Shown piece after piece: positions 1 to 8,909 of a stretch of 64,000 bases of DNA; position 1 is the first letter of the stretch; the number at the start of each line of letters is the position of its first letter. The notes under the pieces were generated by a model. That model was not told the origin of the DNA and searched no databases. It saw only the letters and a list, made by a program, of their open reading frames with translations. This stretch comes from Pseudomonas sp. PB120 (lineage in GTDB: Bacteria > Pseudomonadota > Gammaproteobacteria > Pseudomonadales > Pseudomonadaceae). Made by a program: the position numbers and the translations under genes. The stretch is from NCBI RefSeq assembly GCF_009761815.1, contig NZ_RWIN01000040.1, positions 1 through 64,000 of the forward strand, given 5' to 3'.

Positions 1-36
1 TCTGTCAGTCACCTTCAATATTGACTGATCTGCCGC

Positions 37-62
37 CATCGCGAGCAGGCTCGCTCCCACAG
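37..62. repeat. Single REP palindrome
   Basis: This is one arm of the common Pseudomonas REP, reading CGCGAGCAGGCTCGCTCCCA in the stretch before the first gene. The partner arm, if there is one, would lie left of the window. The remaining ~115 bases to the first gene contain only a plausible ribosome binding site (AAAGGTAGG) shortly before position 180. Confidence 0.85.
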
Positions 63-179
63 GGGTTTGTGGTGTTTGCTAAGTTTCTGCGCGGCTCCAA
101 CATCACCCTTATCAATCATCCTATCCAGCCTCTATTCCCCATCTTAGACTCGGCCCATCCCAATAAAAGGTAGGCCGCC

Positions 180-1982
180 ATGTCCGAGACGTTGCTCAGT
201 TCCCGCAATCTGGCTTTCGAGCTGTATGAAGTCCTCGATGCCGAGGGCCTGACCCAGCGTGAGCGTTTCGCCGAGCACAATCGCGAGACCTTCGATGCCG
301 CCCTCGGCACCGCCCGCAGCATCGCCGAGAAGTTCTTCGCCCCGCACAATCGCAAGGGCGACGAGAACGAGCCGCGCTATGAGGACGGCCAGGCGATTCT
401 GATTCCGGAAGTGAAGCCGGCGGTGGACGCCTTCCTTGAAGCCGGTTTCCTCAACGCCGCGCGCAGTTTCGACGCCGGTGGCATGCAACTGCCTACGCTG
501 TTGTCCCAGGCTTGCTTCGCGCACTTCCAGTCGGCCAACGCGGCATCGACCTCGTACCCGTTTTTGACCATGGGCGCGGCCAACCTGATCGAAAGCTTCG
601 GCACCGATGAGCAGAAGCAACGCTTCCTGCAACCGATGATCGACGGGCGTTTCTTCGGCACCATGGCCCTGACCGAACCCCACGCCGGTTCGTCGCTGTC
701 GGATATTCGTACGCGCGCCGAGCCTGCGTCTGACGGCACCTATCGACTCAAGGGCAACAAGATCTTCATCTCCGGTGGCGATCACCCGCTGTCGGAAAAC
801 ATCGTGCACATGGTGCTGGCCAAATTGCCGGACGCGCCGGCCGGGGTGAAGGGTATTTCGCTGTTCATCGTGCCCAAGTTTCTGGTCAATGATGATGGCA
901 GTCTCGGCCAGCGCAACGACGTGCTGCTGGCCGGTCTGTTCCACAAGATGGGTTGGCGCGGCACCACGTCCACTGCGCTGAATTTCGGCGATAACGGTGA
1001 GTGCGTCGGCTACCTGGTTGGCAAGCCGCATCACGGTTTGAGCTATATGTTCCAGATGATGAACGAGGCGCGCATCGGCGTCGGCATGGGCGCGGTGATG
1101 CTCGGTTACGCCGGTTACCTGTATTCCCTGGAGTACGCCCGCGAACGTCCGCAGGGCCGCGTGCCAGACAGCAAAGACCCGAACACCGCACCCGTGGCGA
1201 TCATTCAGCACGCCGACGTCAAACGCATGCTGCTGACCCAGAAGGCCTACGTCGAAGGCTCGTTCGACCTCGGGCTGTACGCCGCGCGGTTGTTCGATGA
1301 CACCACCACGCTGGGAACCGAGGCCGAACGCAAGCAGGCCCATGAGTTGCTGGATTTGTTGACGCCCATCGTCAAATCCTGGCCGTCGGAGTTTTGCCTG
1401 AAGGCCAACGAACTGGCGATCCAGATTCTCGGCGGCCACGGCTACACCCGCGAGTATCCGGTGGAACAGTATTACCGTGACAACCGTCTGAACCCGATTC
1501 ACGAAGGCACCCACGGCATTCAGTCGCTGGATTTGCTGGGGCGCAAACTGGCGCAGAACGGCGGCGCGGGATTGAAGCAGTTGATCCGCCTGATCGCCAA
1601 CACCGCCGAGCGCGCCCATGCCTACGAGTCGTTGACCGCATTGCGTGAACCGCTGGAGAAACTGGTCGCGCGCTTGCAAACGGTGACCCTTGGTTTGCTG
1701 ACCGATCTGGGGCAGGGCAAGGTCAATAGCAGCCTGGCCAACTCGGCGCTGTACCTGAAGGTGTTCGGGCACACGGTGATTGGCTGGCGCTGGCTGGAGC
1801 AGGCGATTCGGGCCGAAGAAGGGTTGGCCAAAGGCAATGCGGCGGATGTGAGCTTCTATAAAGGCAAGCTGCAGGCGGCGCGGTATTTCCTGACGTGGGA
1901 AGTACCGGGTTGCCACCATGAGCTGGCGATTCTTGAGGCTCGGGATGATGTGTGTTTGAACATGCAGGATGAGTGGTTCTGA
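180..1982 (+). CDS. Acyl-CoA dehydrogenase (long, C-terminally extended type)
   Basis: FAD-dependent acyl-CoA dehydrogenase of 600 residues, a cytoplasmic enzyme that introduces the alpha-beta double bond in fatty acyl-CoA oxidation. Visible signatures are LTEPHAGSSLSD (flavin/substrate binding), FHKMGWRGTTSTAL, and GGHGYTREYPVEQYYRD followed by IHEGTHGIQ, where the glutamate near residue 442 is the expected catalytic base. At 600 residues it is longer than the ~380-residue classical enzymes and fits the family with an extra C-terminal helical domain. The ATG at 180 has a good ribosome binding site. It stands alone between REP-containing gaps. The position matches PA5020 of P. aeruginosa as I remember it. 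The chain-length preference cannot be read from sequence. Confidence 0.93.
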   Translation: MSETLLSSRNLAFELYEVLDAEGLTQRERFAEHNRETFDAALGTARSIAEKFFAPHNRKGDENEPRYEDGQAILIPEVKPAVDAFLEAGFLNAARSFDAGGMQLPTLLSQACFAHFQSANAASTSYPFLTMGAANLIESFGTDEQKQRFLQPMIDGRFFGTMALTEPHAGSSLSDIRTRAEPASDGTYRLKGNKIFISGGDHPLSENIVHMVLAKLPDAPAGVKGISLFIVPKFLVNDDGSLGQRNDVLLAGLFHKMGWRGTTSTALNFGDNGECVGYLVGKPHHGLSYMFQMMNEARIGVGMGAVMLGYAGYLYSLEYARERPQGRVPDSKDPNTAPVAIIQHADVKRMLLTQKAYVEGSFDLGLYAARLFDDTTTLGTEAERKQAHELLDLLTPIVKSWPSEFCLKANELAIQILGGHGYTREYPVEQYYRDNRLNPIHEGTHGIQSLDLLGRKLAQNGGAGLKQLIRLIANTAERAHAYESLTALREPLEKLVARLQTVTLGLLTDLGQGKVNSSLANSALYLKVFGHTVIGWRWLEQAIRAEEGLAKGNAADVSFYKGKLQAARYFLTWEVPGCHHELAILEARDDVCLNMQDEWF

Positions 1983-2011
1983 TCTCAGCCTTCCAGCGCG
2001 GCTGAAATCCA

Positions 2012-2036
2012 ATCGCGAGCAGGCTCGCTCCCACAT
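2012..2036. repeat. Single REP palindrome
   Basis: REP arm of the CGCGAGCAGGCTCGCTCCCA class, lying 30 bases after the acyl-CoA dehydrogenase stop codon in the 239-base gap before the convergent chemoreceptor gene. Confidence 0.85.
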
Positions 2037-2118
2037 TTGATCTGGAGTGCACATAGTTTGTGGGCACAAGAAATCAAATTAGGGGGCCAGCCTAAGTCTT
2101 GTGGTGCTGCTGACATCC

Positions 2119-2202
2119 AATCGCGAGCAAGCTCGCTCCTACAGGGGGCCGCGTTTAACCAGACAACGCGCTCAAATGTGGGAACGAGCCTGCTCGCGAT
2201 GG
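2119..2202. repeat. REPIN (inverted REP pair)
   Basis: Two REP arms in inverted orientation, one near 2121-2143 (TCGCGAGCAAGCTCGCTCCT) and one near 2176-2200 (GGGAACGAGCCTGCTCGCGA). They form a potential long hairpin between convergent genes, so they may help end transcription from both sides. The right arm has an A in place of the usual G. Confidence 0.85.
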
Positions 2203-2221
2203 CGTCCGAACAGGCGCCCCA

Positions 2222-4165
2222 TCAGCTCAGCTTGAAACCGCCCATCTGCCGCGCCAGGTCATCCGCCAACCGCTGCAACGTCTGACAGTCTTCGCGACAA
2301 GCCCTGACCTCTCCCGCCGTCGCCCGCGCGAGGTCGGAAATGCCCTGCACGTTGCGGTTGATCTCTTCCGTCACCGCCGATTGTTCTTCCGTCGCGGTCG
2401 CCACTTGGTGGTTCATGTCGCTGATGCGCTCGACCTGCCCGGTAATTGCCGTCAATGACGCGCCCGTGCGCTGGCTCGATTCAACGCCGGTACCCGTCGC
2501 CGCCTGCCCCGAATGCATGGATGACACCGCGTTCTCGGCGCCCTGTTTGAGGCTGCCGATGATCTGCTGAATTTCGTCGGTGGACGACTGGGTCCGCCGC
2601 GCCAGCGTCCGCACTTCATCGGCGACGACGGCAAACCCGCGCCCCATGTCGCCGGCGCGCGCCGCTTCGATGGCGGCGTTGAGCGCCAGCAAGTTGGTCT
2701 GCTCGGAGATCCCGCGAATCACCGCCAATACTTGATCGATGGACGCGACCTGATCGGCCAACTCACCCACCGCGCCGGCTGCCACGCCGATTTCGTCGGA
2801 CATCCGCTCGATATGCCGGATCGACCCGCCGACCACTTCCCGCGCTTGCAGCGCTTCGTCGCGAGCGGTTTGCGAAGCAAGTGCTGCATTGCCGGCGTTA
2901 CGCGCGATTTCCTGCACGGTCAGGCCCATTTCATGGACGGCGGTGGCGACCATGTCAGTCATTTCCTGCTGCTGCCCGGAGCGCCCGGCGGTGTTATCCA
3001 CCACCTGCGCTACCTGGCTGACTGCCGTGCGCAAACGCTCACTGGTGGTCAGCACTTCGCCGATCATGTCGCGTTGGCTGTCGAGGAACCGATTGAACCC
3101 GCGAGCGAGGTCGCCCAACTCGTCGGCGCGGCTGGAATCTAACCTGTGAGTCAAATCTCCGCCGCCACTACCAATGGCGACCAGCGCCGCCGTTACCTGG
3201 CGAATCGGCCGCACCAGCCCACGGGCCAGCAATACCACCAGCAACAGGCACACCAGCGCCACCGCCAGGCCGATGCCAGTACTCATCCACATGGCACGAC
3301 GGGCCTCGGCGAAAATCTGCGACTGGGGCACTTCGGCCACCAACGTCCAGCCCAAGTCCCTTAGCGGCAAGCTCAACGCGAGAAAATCCTCGCCATCGCG
3401 CACGAAACTGCTATTTGTGGCAGTTTTTTGACCCATGACGGCCTGCGCTGCCGAGGCACCAATCTGCTCGGACAAGGTACGTTTACCGCTGAACTGTGCC
3501 TCCGGGTGAACCTGGATCAAACCGTCGGAACGCACGAGATAGACCTTGCCACGCTCTCCAAAACTGAAGTTGTGGATCAGCTCCGACAGCTCTTTCATGC
3601 TCAGGCCAAGCCCGGCAACGCCCACCACTTTACCGGCACCGGCCTGTTCGACTTTGAAGTCGATGAAAAGCGCCAATTCTCCGGTGGACTTGTCGTTATC
3701 GATATTGAGGGTACGCGCCTGGTTGCCGTCGAGGAACGAGTAAAACCAGGCGTCATTTGGATTGGAACGGCTGAGGGTCCGGTCCAGGCCTTTTTCAGTG
3801 AAATAGTGGCTGGATGCGGTCCCGATGATCAGCGCAGTGAAGGCTTTATGTTCTGCGCGAATGCCTTCCAGATACTGCACGAACCCTGGAGCCTGGGCAG
3901 GCTCTTCGCCCCCGGCCAGCCAGTCGCGGACCATGCTGTTACTGGCGATGTCCTTGGCGGCCGTAAGCGGTTGAACGAGGATGCGCTCTATGTCGTTTCG
4001 CATCGCCTCAATGCTCGACGGCAGCGCTTGTTCGACCAGATAGCTCTGAGCGAGGCGGTTGACCACAAGGGTATAAATGCCAACCACGATGAGCACGCTG
4101 ACCAGCAGGGCAGTGCCCATGCTCAAGATCAACTGCCATTGAATACTGCGACGCCAGAACTGCAT
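2222..4165 (-). CDS. Methyl-accepting chemotaxis protein with dCache-type sensor
   Basis: Transmembrane chemoreceptor of 647 residues. The chosen ATG (4165) gives [11 protein letters not shown]; the frame is open 11 codons further upstream, but that segment does not look like a receptor N-terminus. Membrane segments lie at about residues 11-32 and 294-316, enclosing a periplasmic domain of ~260 residues, the size of a double-Cache sensor, with a [14 protein letters not shown] strand typical of the distal Cache module. A HAMP domain follows ([20 protein letters not shown]), then the conserved signalling hairpin ([20 protein letters not shown], then [17 protein letters not shown]). No C-terminal pentapeptide tether for CheR/CheB is visible. 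The ligand cannot be assigned; amino acids are one possibility, because many dCache receptors of this length in Pseudomonas bind them. Confidence 0.92.
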   Translation of the reverse strand: MQFWRRSIQWQLILSMGTALLVSVLIVVGIYTLVVNRLAQSYLVEQALPSSIEAMRNDIERILVQPLTAAKDIASNSMVRDWLAGGEEPAQAPGFVQYLEGIRAEHKAFTALIIGTASSHYFTEKGLDRTLSRSNPNDAWFYSFLDGNQARTLNIDNDKSTGELALFIDFKVEQAGAGKVVGVAGLGLSMKELSELIHNFSFGERGKVYLVRSDGLIQVHPEAQFSGKRTLSEQIGASAAQAVMGQKTATNSSFVRDGEDFLALSLPLRDLGWTLVAEVPQSQIFAEARRAMWMSTGIGLAVALVCLLLVVLLARGLVRPIRQVTAALVAIGSGGGDLTHRLDSSRADELGDLARGFNRFLDSQRDMIGEVLTTSERLRTAVSQVAQVVDNTAGRSGQQQEMTDMVATAVHEMGLTVQEIARNAGNAALASQTARDEALQAREVVGGSIRHIERMSDEIGVAAGAVGELADQVASIDQVLAVIRGISEQTNLLALNAAIEAARAGDMGRGFAVVADEVRTLARRTQSSTDEIQQIIGSLKQGAENAVSSMHSGQAATGTGVESSQRTGASLTAITGQVERISDMNHQVATATEEQSAVTEEINRNVQGISDLARATAGEVRACREDCQTLQRLADDLARQMGGFKLS

Positions 4166-4265
4166 GGAGCACCCCCAAAGAATAAGAGGCTGAAACACTG
4201 CAACAGCCGTGCCGATCGTATACAGCTACGCCGACAATTTATTCTTTGGTTGTGCGCAAAGCCGA

Positions 4266-4568
4266 TCAGGCCTGATTGATCGTCTTGGAGATCACTTCAA
4301 CCGTGGCGCTGACTTGCTCTTGGTAACGGTCGAGTTCGAGCTTGTGCTGCTTTTTCATTTCGATCTGCTGGGAACACAGATTCATCGCGGCCAGGACCAA
4401 CAAGCGGTCACCGATCAGCGCCGGGTACTTCCTTTTGGTCTCGGCCAAAGCGGCTTTCAACATTAATGCGGCGTCCAGCAGGGTTTGTTCTTCCCCGGCC
4501 GGCGCCTTGATCGAATAGTCCTCCCCCAGGATCGAGACGACTTTTACCCCTGCGGCGCCGACGCTCAT
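4266..4568 (-). CDS. ZapA-like cell division protein (probable paralogue)
   Basis: A 100-residue protein with the ZapA fold signature: a short N-terminal beta region (VKVVSILGEDYSIKAP), a helix, an IGDRLLVLAAMNL motif equivalent to the conserved 'DR..VMAALN' of ZapA, and a C-terminal coiled coil. ZapA tetramers bundle FtsZ at the Z-ring. It is coupled to the upstream coiled-coil gene by a 4-base overlap. As I remember it, the standard Pseudomonas ZapA begins differently and sits beside the 6S RNA gene ssrS. Here only ~100 bases separate this gene from a chemoreceptor and no 6S RNA fits, so this is probably a second, divergent ZapA-like gene. Confidence 0.75.
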   Translation of the reverse strand: MSVGAAGVKVVSILGEDYSIKAPAGEEQTLLDAALMLKAALAETKRKYPALIGDRLLVLAAMNLCSQQIEMKKQHKLELDRYQEQVSATVEVISKTINQA

Positions 4569-4795
4569 GCGCTGACCGGACCGGCGCTGACGCGTTCAAC
4601 CAGGGCCTGGATGCGTGCCGCTGTGGCGCCCTGTTTTTCTTCCTGTTCCATCAGGCTCAGTTGCAGGCTTTCGTTTTCATCCTTGGCCTGGGCCAGTTCT
4701 GCACTCAGGGTCTGGTTGGTGCCGAGCAGGGTCTGGTTCTGTTGCACCAGGTCGCTGACCAGTTGTTCCAATTGGCTTAGGGATGCTTCCAACAT
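4565..4795 (-). CDS. Small coiled-coil protein, TIGR02449/ZapB-like
   Basis: A 76-residue, almost entirely coiled-coil protein. Starting at the ATG at 4795, it reads MLEASLSQLEQLVSDLVQQN and continues with heptads rich in Gln, Leu and Glu. This is the look of the short proteins (TIGR02449 type) that precede zapA in gammaproteobacteria and resemble ZapB. The frame extends 26 codons further upstream, but that part lacks heptads and a ribosome binding site. It overlaps the ZapA-like gene downstream by 4 bases, so the two are translationally coupled and probably act together at the division septum. The function is inferred from context. Confidence 0.75.
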   Translation of the reverse strand: MLEASLSQLEQLVSDLVQQNQTLLGTNQTLSAELAQAKDENESLQLSLMEQEEKQGATAARIQALVERVSAGPVSA

Positions 4796-5009
4796 TTTGA
4801 TTTTCCGAGCATTTTCAAGGGGCGCGTACGATAAAGAAAAGTCACCATGGATGCCAGGGTTATTGGGGCGCAAAGCCTTGATTTTCCTGGCGGACGACCT
4901 TCCTCGCGAACTTTAAAGACTGTGATTGGCGGATCTGGTTCCTGCACTTCGTCGCCACGGGTCAAAACCAATGCCCTCGCACAACCCTTATCAGCAAAGC
5001 GTGACACTT
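4796..5009. other. Non-coding gap, left part (4796-5009)
   Basis: The interval between the leftward ZapB-like gene and the rightward chemoreceptor is ~420 bases. This left part shows no convincing gene; short open frames here have no ribosome binding site or family resemblance. A weak leftward promoter for the small gene pair presumably lies around 4820-4870, but I cannot fix its boxes. The right part holds a REPIN and a sigma-28-like promoter, described separately. Confidence 0.5.
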
Positions 5010-5102
5010 TGTGGCGAGGGAGCTTGCTCCCGCTGGACTGCGCAGCAGTCCCATTTTTGGGGCCGCTACGCGACCCAGCGGGAGCAAGCTCCCTCGCCAC
5101 AG
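5010..5102. repeat. REPIN, 'GTGGCGAGGGAGCTTGCTCCC' class
   Basis: Two inverted arms, GTGGCGAGGGAGCTTGCTCC at 5011 and its mirror GCGGGAGCAAGCTCCCTCGC ending near 5100. They are separated by a ~45-base spacer that contains a secondary palindrome around CTGCGCAGCAG. This REP class differs from the GCGAGCAGGCTCGCTCC class found elsewhere in the window. Confidence 0.9.
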
Positions 5103-5136
5103 GGTATGAGTCGCTGTGACAAATTCGCGCAGGCGC

Positions 5137-5163
5137 TCAAGACTTTAGTCGCATGACCGATAA
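5137..5163 (+). promoter_or_regulatory. Candidate sigma-28 (FliA) promoter
   Basis: TCAAGACT (5137-5144), an 11-base spacer, then ACCGATAA (5156-5163). This closely matches the flagellar sigma-28 consensus TAAAGTTT-N11-GCCGATAA. It lies 55 bases upstream of a chemoreceptor gene, the typical target class for FliA. Confidence 0.7.
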
Positions 5164-5217
5164 GTCATCCATACGTCAGTCTCAGCGCCGTACCGGTGCA
5201 TCTTTTCGGTAAACACC

Positions 5218-6843
5218 ATGTCCCTTCGTAATATGAATATCGCACCGCGGGCGTTCCTCGGTTTTGCGCTGATTGGCGGTTTGATGCTGGTGTTGGGGGT
5301 GTTTGCCTTGAACCAGATGAGCAAGATTCGCGGCGCCGCCGAGGAGATCACCACTAACAGTGTGCCGAGCATCAAGGCGCTGGATGAATTCACCCAGCTG
5401 TCCCTGCGCCTGCGGGTGCTGTCCTATCGTCTATTGGTGAATCGCGAGCCAGATATCCAGCAAAAAACCATGGAGCTGCTTGAGAGTCGCAACCAGCAAA
5501 TTCATGCGGCCCAGGCCGCTTACGAAAAACTGATCGCCGGCCCGCAGGAGCGCTCGGCCTACGATCAATATGTGCAACTGTTGTCGCAGTACCGCCAGAT
5601 CGAAGACCGGATGAAAAGCCTGTCACGCAACAATCAGATCGACGAACTGCGCAACTTGCTCAACACCGAACTGCTGAACAATTCCGATGCGATGAACACC
5701 GCTCTCAACCGCTTGCTTGAGATCAATACCCAACAGACTCACGACACCAATCAGCAAGCCGCCGATCAATATTCCTCGGCCTTCAACCTGGTGATTACGC
5801 TGCTGGTACTGGCCACCGGCCTGACGCTGTTGTTCGCCTGGCTGTTGACCAACAGCATCACCAAGCCGATCGCCAACGCCCTGAACGCTGCCGAAGCCAT
5901 CGCCGAGGGCAACCTCACGCGCCCGATCACCGTTGACGGTGAAGACGAAGCCGGCCGCTTGCTGCTGGCGATGTCGAAAATGCAGGACAAGCTGCGCGAC
6001 ACGCTGCAACGGATCTCCGGTTCCGCGACGCAACTGGCGTCGGCGGCTGAAGAACTCAACAGCGTTACCGATGAAAGCGCCCGTGGCCTGACTCAGCAGA
6101 ACAACGAAATCGAACAGGCCGCCACCGCGGTCAACGAAATGACCAGCGCCGTGGAAGAAGTCGCGCGCAATGCGGTCAGCACGTCCGAAGCCTCGATGAA
6201 TGCCACCACGTCGGCGGGCGATGGCCGTGATCTGGTGCAGGAAACCGTCACCGCCATCGAGCGAATGAGTGCTGATGTGCAGAGCACCGCGACCCTGATT
6301 GGCGACCTGGCCAACGAGTCCCGTGACATCGGCAAGGTGCTGGATGTGATCCGCGGCCTGGCGGACCAGACCAACCTGCTGGCCTTGAACGCGGCCATCG
6401 AGGCTGCCCGTGCCGGTGAAGCCGGTCGCGGCTTTGCGGTGGTGGCGGACGAAGTTCGGGCGCTGGCGCATCGCACCCAGCAATCGACCAGCGAGATCGA
6501 GCGGATGATCGGCAGCATCCAGAGCGGCACCGAGCACGCGGTGGATTCGATGCGCAACAGCACCGAACGCGCCGAATCGACGCTGAACATTGCACGCGGT
6601 GCGGGCCTGTCACTGGATACGATCAACAGCGCGATTGTCGAAATCAACGAGCGCAACCTGGTGATCGCCAGCGCGGCAGAAGAGCAGGCGCAGGTGGCGC
6701 GGGAAGTGGACCGCAACCTGGTGAACATCCGTGATTTGTCGGTGCAATCGGCGACCGGGGCCAGCCAGACGAGTGCGGCGAGTAACGAGCTGTCGCGCCT
6801 GGCGGTGGACCTGAACACGATGGTTGGGCGGTTTAGCCTGTAA
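5218..6843 (+). CDS. Methyl-accepting chemotaxis protein with four-helix-bundle sensor
   Basis: Chemoreceptor of 541 residues. One membrane segment lies at about residues 13-33 ([19 protein letters not shown]) and a second at about 190-212. Between them is a ~155-residue all-helical periplasmic domain, which fits the 4HB_MCP sensor (Tar/Tsr type). A HAMP domain follows ([20 protein letters not shown]), then the signalling hairpin [20 protein letters not shown]. There is no C-terminal pentapeptide. The ligand is unknown; in Pseudomonas, receptors with this sensor type and length respond to organic acids or aromatics, but nothing here decides it. A sigma-28-like promoter lies just upstream, tying it to the flagellar regulon. 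Confidence 0.92.
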   Translation: MSLRNMNIAPRAFLGFALIGGLMLVLGVFALNQMSKIRGAAEEITTNSVPSIKALDEFTQLSLRLRVLSYRLLVNREPDIQQKTMELLESRNQQIHAAQAAYEKLIAGPQERSAYDQYVQLLSQYRQIEDRMKSLSRNNQIDELRNLLNTELLNNSDAMNTALNRLLEINTQQTHDTNQQAADQYSSAFNLVITLLVLATGLTLLFAWLLTNSITKPIANALNAAEAIAEGNLTRPITVDGEDEAGRLLLAMSKMQDKLRDTLQRISGSATQLASAAEELNSVTDESARGLTQQNNEIEQAATAVNEMTSAVEEVARNAVSTSEASMNATTSAGDGRDLVQETVTAIERMSADVQSTATLIGDLANESRDIGKVLDVIRGLADQTNLLALNAAIEAARAGEAGRGFAVVADEVRALAHRTQQSTSEIERMIGSIQSGTEHAVDSMRNSTERAESTLNIARGAGLSLDTINSAIVEINERNLVIASAAEEQAQVAREVDRNLVNIRDLSVQSATGASQTSAASNELSRLAVDLNTMVGRFSL

Positions 6844-6859
6844 CGAACACCCGGCCCCC

Positions 6860-6992
6860 CTGTGGCGAGGGAGCTTGCTCCCGCTCGGCTGCGCAGCAGC
6901 CGCAAACCCTGCGCACGGGTTGCTTCTGGAACACCGTGGGACTTTTGGGGGCCGCTGCGCGACCCAGCGGGAGCAAGCTCCCTCGCCACAGG
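6860..6992. repeat. REPIN, 'GTGGCGAGGGAGCTTGCTCCC' class
   Basis: Inverted arms at 6863-6885 and 6968-6991 with a ~80-base spacer containing GGCTGCGCAGCAGCC. It occupies about half of the 289-base gap between the chemoreceptor and the antiporter gene. The rest of that gap (6993-7132) must contain the antiporter promoter, which I could not place with confidence. Confidence 0.9.
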
Positions 6993-7132
6993 GCCGCGCC
7001 CTCCAGAAAGGACGCGATCAACCATCGTCAAAACCTTTTTGACAGCATCACATTTCAACAGGTTAGAATCGCTGGCACGCAGACTGCATGGTCAGTTTGT
7101 GCCCGCCTCTCAGTTTTCCTGGAGTACTGCCT

Positions 7133-8875
7133 TTGAATGCGACGACCATCAACAGCCTGTTCTTGATCGGCGCGTTGCTGGTAGGTGCGAGCATTCTGGT
7201 GAGCTCACTGTCGTCCCGCCTCGGCATCCCGATCCTGGTCATCATCCTGGCCGTGGGCATGGCGGCGGGTGTCGACGGCGGCGGCATTATCTTCGATAAC
7301 TACCCGACGGCTTATCTGGTCGGCAACCTCGCACTCGCCGTCATCCTGCTCGACGGCGGTTTGCGGACCCGGGTCGCGAGTTTCCGAGTGGCATTATGGC
7401 CGGCACTGTCGCTGGCCACCGTCGGCGTGTTGATCACCACCGCACTGACCGGCATGGTCGCTGCGTGGCTGTTCAACCTGAACATCATCCAAGGCCTGCT
7501 GATCGGCGCCATCGTCGGCTCCACGGACGCCGCGGCCGTTTTCTCGCTGCTGGGCGGCAAAGGCCTGAACGAACGGGTGACGGCCAGCCTCGAAATCGAA
7601 TCCGGCAGCAACGACCCGATGGCGGTGTTCCTCACCGTCACCCTGATCGACATGCTCGCCAGCGGCCAGACCGGCTTGCACTGGAGCCTGCTCGGGCACT
7701 TCGTGCGTGAGTTCGGGATCGGCGCCGTCGTCGGTCTCGGCGGCGGCTGGCTGATGTTGCAACTGGTCAACCGCATCAACCTGGCGAACGGCCTCTACCC
7801 GATCCTGGTGATCGCCGGCGGCCTGGCGGTGTTTGCCCTGACCAACGCCTTGCACGGCAGCGGTTTCCTCGCGGTCTATTTGTGCGGCCTGGTGATCGGC
7901 AACCGCCCGGTGCGCAGCCGCCACGGCATTTTGCACATGCTCGACGGCATGGCCTGGCTGGCGCAAATCGGCATGTTCCTTGTGCTGGGCCTGCTCGTCA
8001 CGCCCCACGATTTGTTACCGATTGCTCTGCCTGCGCTGGGTCTGGCGCTGTGGATGATCCTGTTTGCGCGGCCGCTGTCGGTGCTGGTCGGCCTGCTGCC
8101 GTTCAAGGCGTTCCATGGCCGTGAAAAGGCGTTCATTTCCTGGGTCGGCCTGCGCGGCGCGGTCCCGATCATTCTTGCGGTGTTCCCGCTGATGGCCGGC
8201 CTGCCTAACGCTCAGCTGTATTTCAACCTCGCGTTCTTCATCGTGCTGGTGTCACTGCTGGTGCAGGGTACAAGCCTGCCGTGGGTGGCCAAACTCTTGA
8301 AAGTGACGGTACCGCCGGAGCCTGCGCCGATTTCCCGCTCAGCACTGGAAGTCCACGTCACCAGCGAGTGGGAGCTGTTTGTGTATCGCCTGGGCGCCGA
8401 AAAATGGTGCATCGGCTCGCCCCTTCGCGAGCTGAAAATGCCCGAAGGTACCCGGATCGCGGCGCTGTTTCGCGGCCAGCAACTGCTCCATCCGTCGGGT
8501 AGTACGGTGCTCGAAGTCGACGATTTGCTCTGTGTGATCGGCCATGAACACAACCTGGCGGCCCTCGGAAAACTCTTCAGCCAGGCGCCGCAACGGGGCC
8601 TCGATTTGCGCTTCTTCGGCGACTTCGTGCTCGAAGGAGACGCCCAGCTGGCCGCGGTTGCTGCCTTGTACGGACTGCAAGCCGAAGGCATCGATCCGGA
8701 CATGTCCCTTGGCCGCTTCATCGCTCATAAAGTGGGCGGTGCGCCAGTGGTCGGTGACCAGGTGGAGTGGAACAACACCATCTGGACTGTTGCGGTCATG
8801 GAAGGGAACAAGATCGGCAAAGTGGGCGTCAGATTCCCCGAAGGAACTCGCCCCGGCCCGGGCTTGTTCCTCTAA
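7133..8875 (+). CDS. nhaP2: K+/H+ antiporter, CPA1 type with C-terminal TrkA_C domain
   Basis: A 580-residue inner-membrane antiporter. About 12-13 membrane segments fill residues 5-390, including the ion-binding stretches [13 protein letters not shown] and [12 protein letters not shown] TrkA_C (RCK-C) domain follows at about 400-480 ([20 protein letters not shown]), then a CorC/HlyC-like domain at the C-terminus. This architecture is that of CvrA/NhaP2, which exports potassium in exchange for protons. I chose the TTG at 7133 because GGAG lies 8 bases before it and it opens directly with the first hydrophobic helix; the frame is open further upstream to an ATG at 7088. An mscK-like channel gene follows after 34 bases, suggesting a joint role in K+ or turgor release. 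Confidence 0.9.
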   Translation: MNATTINSLFLIGALLVGASILVSSLSSRLGIPILVIILAVGMAAGVDGGGIIFDNYPTAYLVGNLALAVILLDGGLRTRVASFRVALWPALSLATVGVLITTALTGMVAAWLFNLNIIQGLLIGAIVGSTDAAAVFSLLGGKGLNERVTASLEIESGSNDPMAVFLTVTLIDMLASGQTGLHWSLLGHFVREFGIGAVVGLGGGWLMLQLVNRINLANGLYPILVIAGGLAVFALTNALHGSGFLAVYLCGLVIGNRPVRSRHGILHMLDGMAWLAQIGMFLVLGLLVTPHDLLPIALPALGLALWMILFARPLSVLVGLLPFKAFHGREKAFISWVGLRGAVPIILAVFPLMAGLPNAQLYFNLAFFIVLVSLLVQGTSLPWVAKLLKVTVPPEPAPISRSALEVHVTSEWELFVYRLGAEKWCIGSPLRELKMPEGTRIAALFRGQQLLHPSGSTVLEVDDLLCVIGHEHNLAALGKLFSQAPQRGLDLRFFGDFVLEGDAQLAAVAALYGLQAEGIDPDMSLGRFIAHKVGGAPVVGDQVEWNNTIWTVAVMEGNKIGKVGVRFPEGTRPGPGLFL

Positions 8876-8909
8876 ACTCCTTACTTCGTCTCGCTTCAGA
8901 TCGGTACCT

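Noticed and set aside
144..2069. 641-codon minus-strand open frame opposite the acyl-CoA dehydrogenase
   Set aside because: Antisense shadow; the plus-strand gene has clear catalytic motifs.
4170..4265. 6S RNA (ssrS) expected downstream of zapA
   Set aside because: Only ~100 bases are available before the chemoreceptor start, and I see no 6S-like long bulged hairpin.
5011..5102. Possible rho-independent terminator formed by the long inverted repeat
   Set aside because: The arms are REP sequences found repeatedly in the window and lack an adjacent T-run, so REPIN is the better description.
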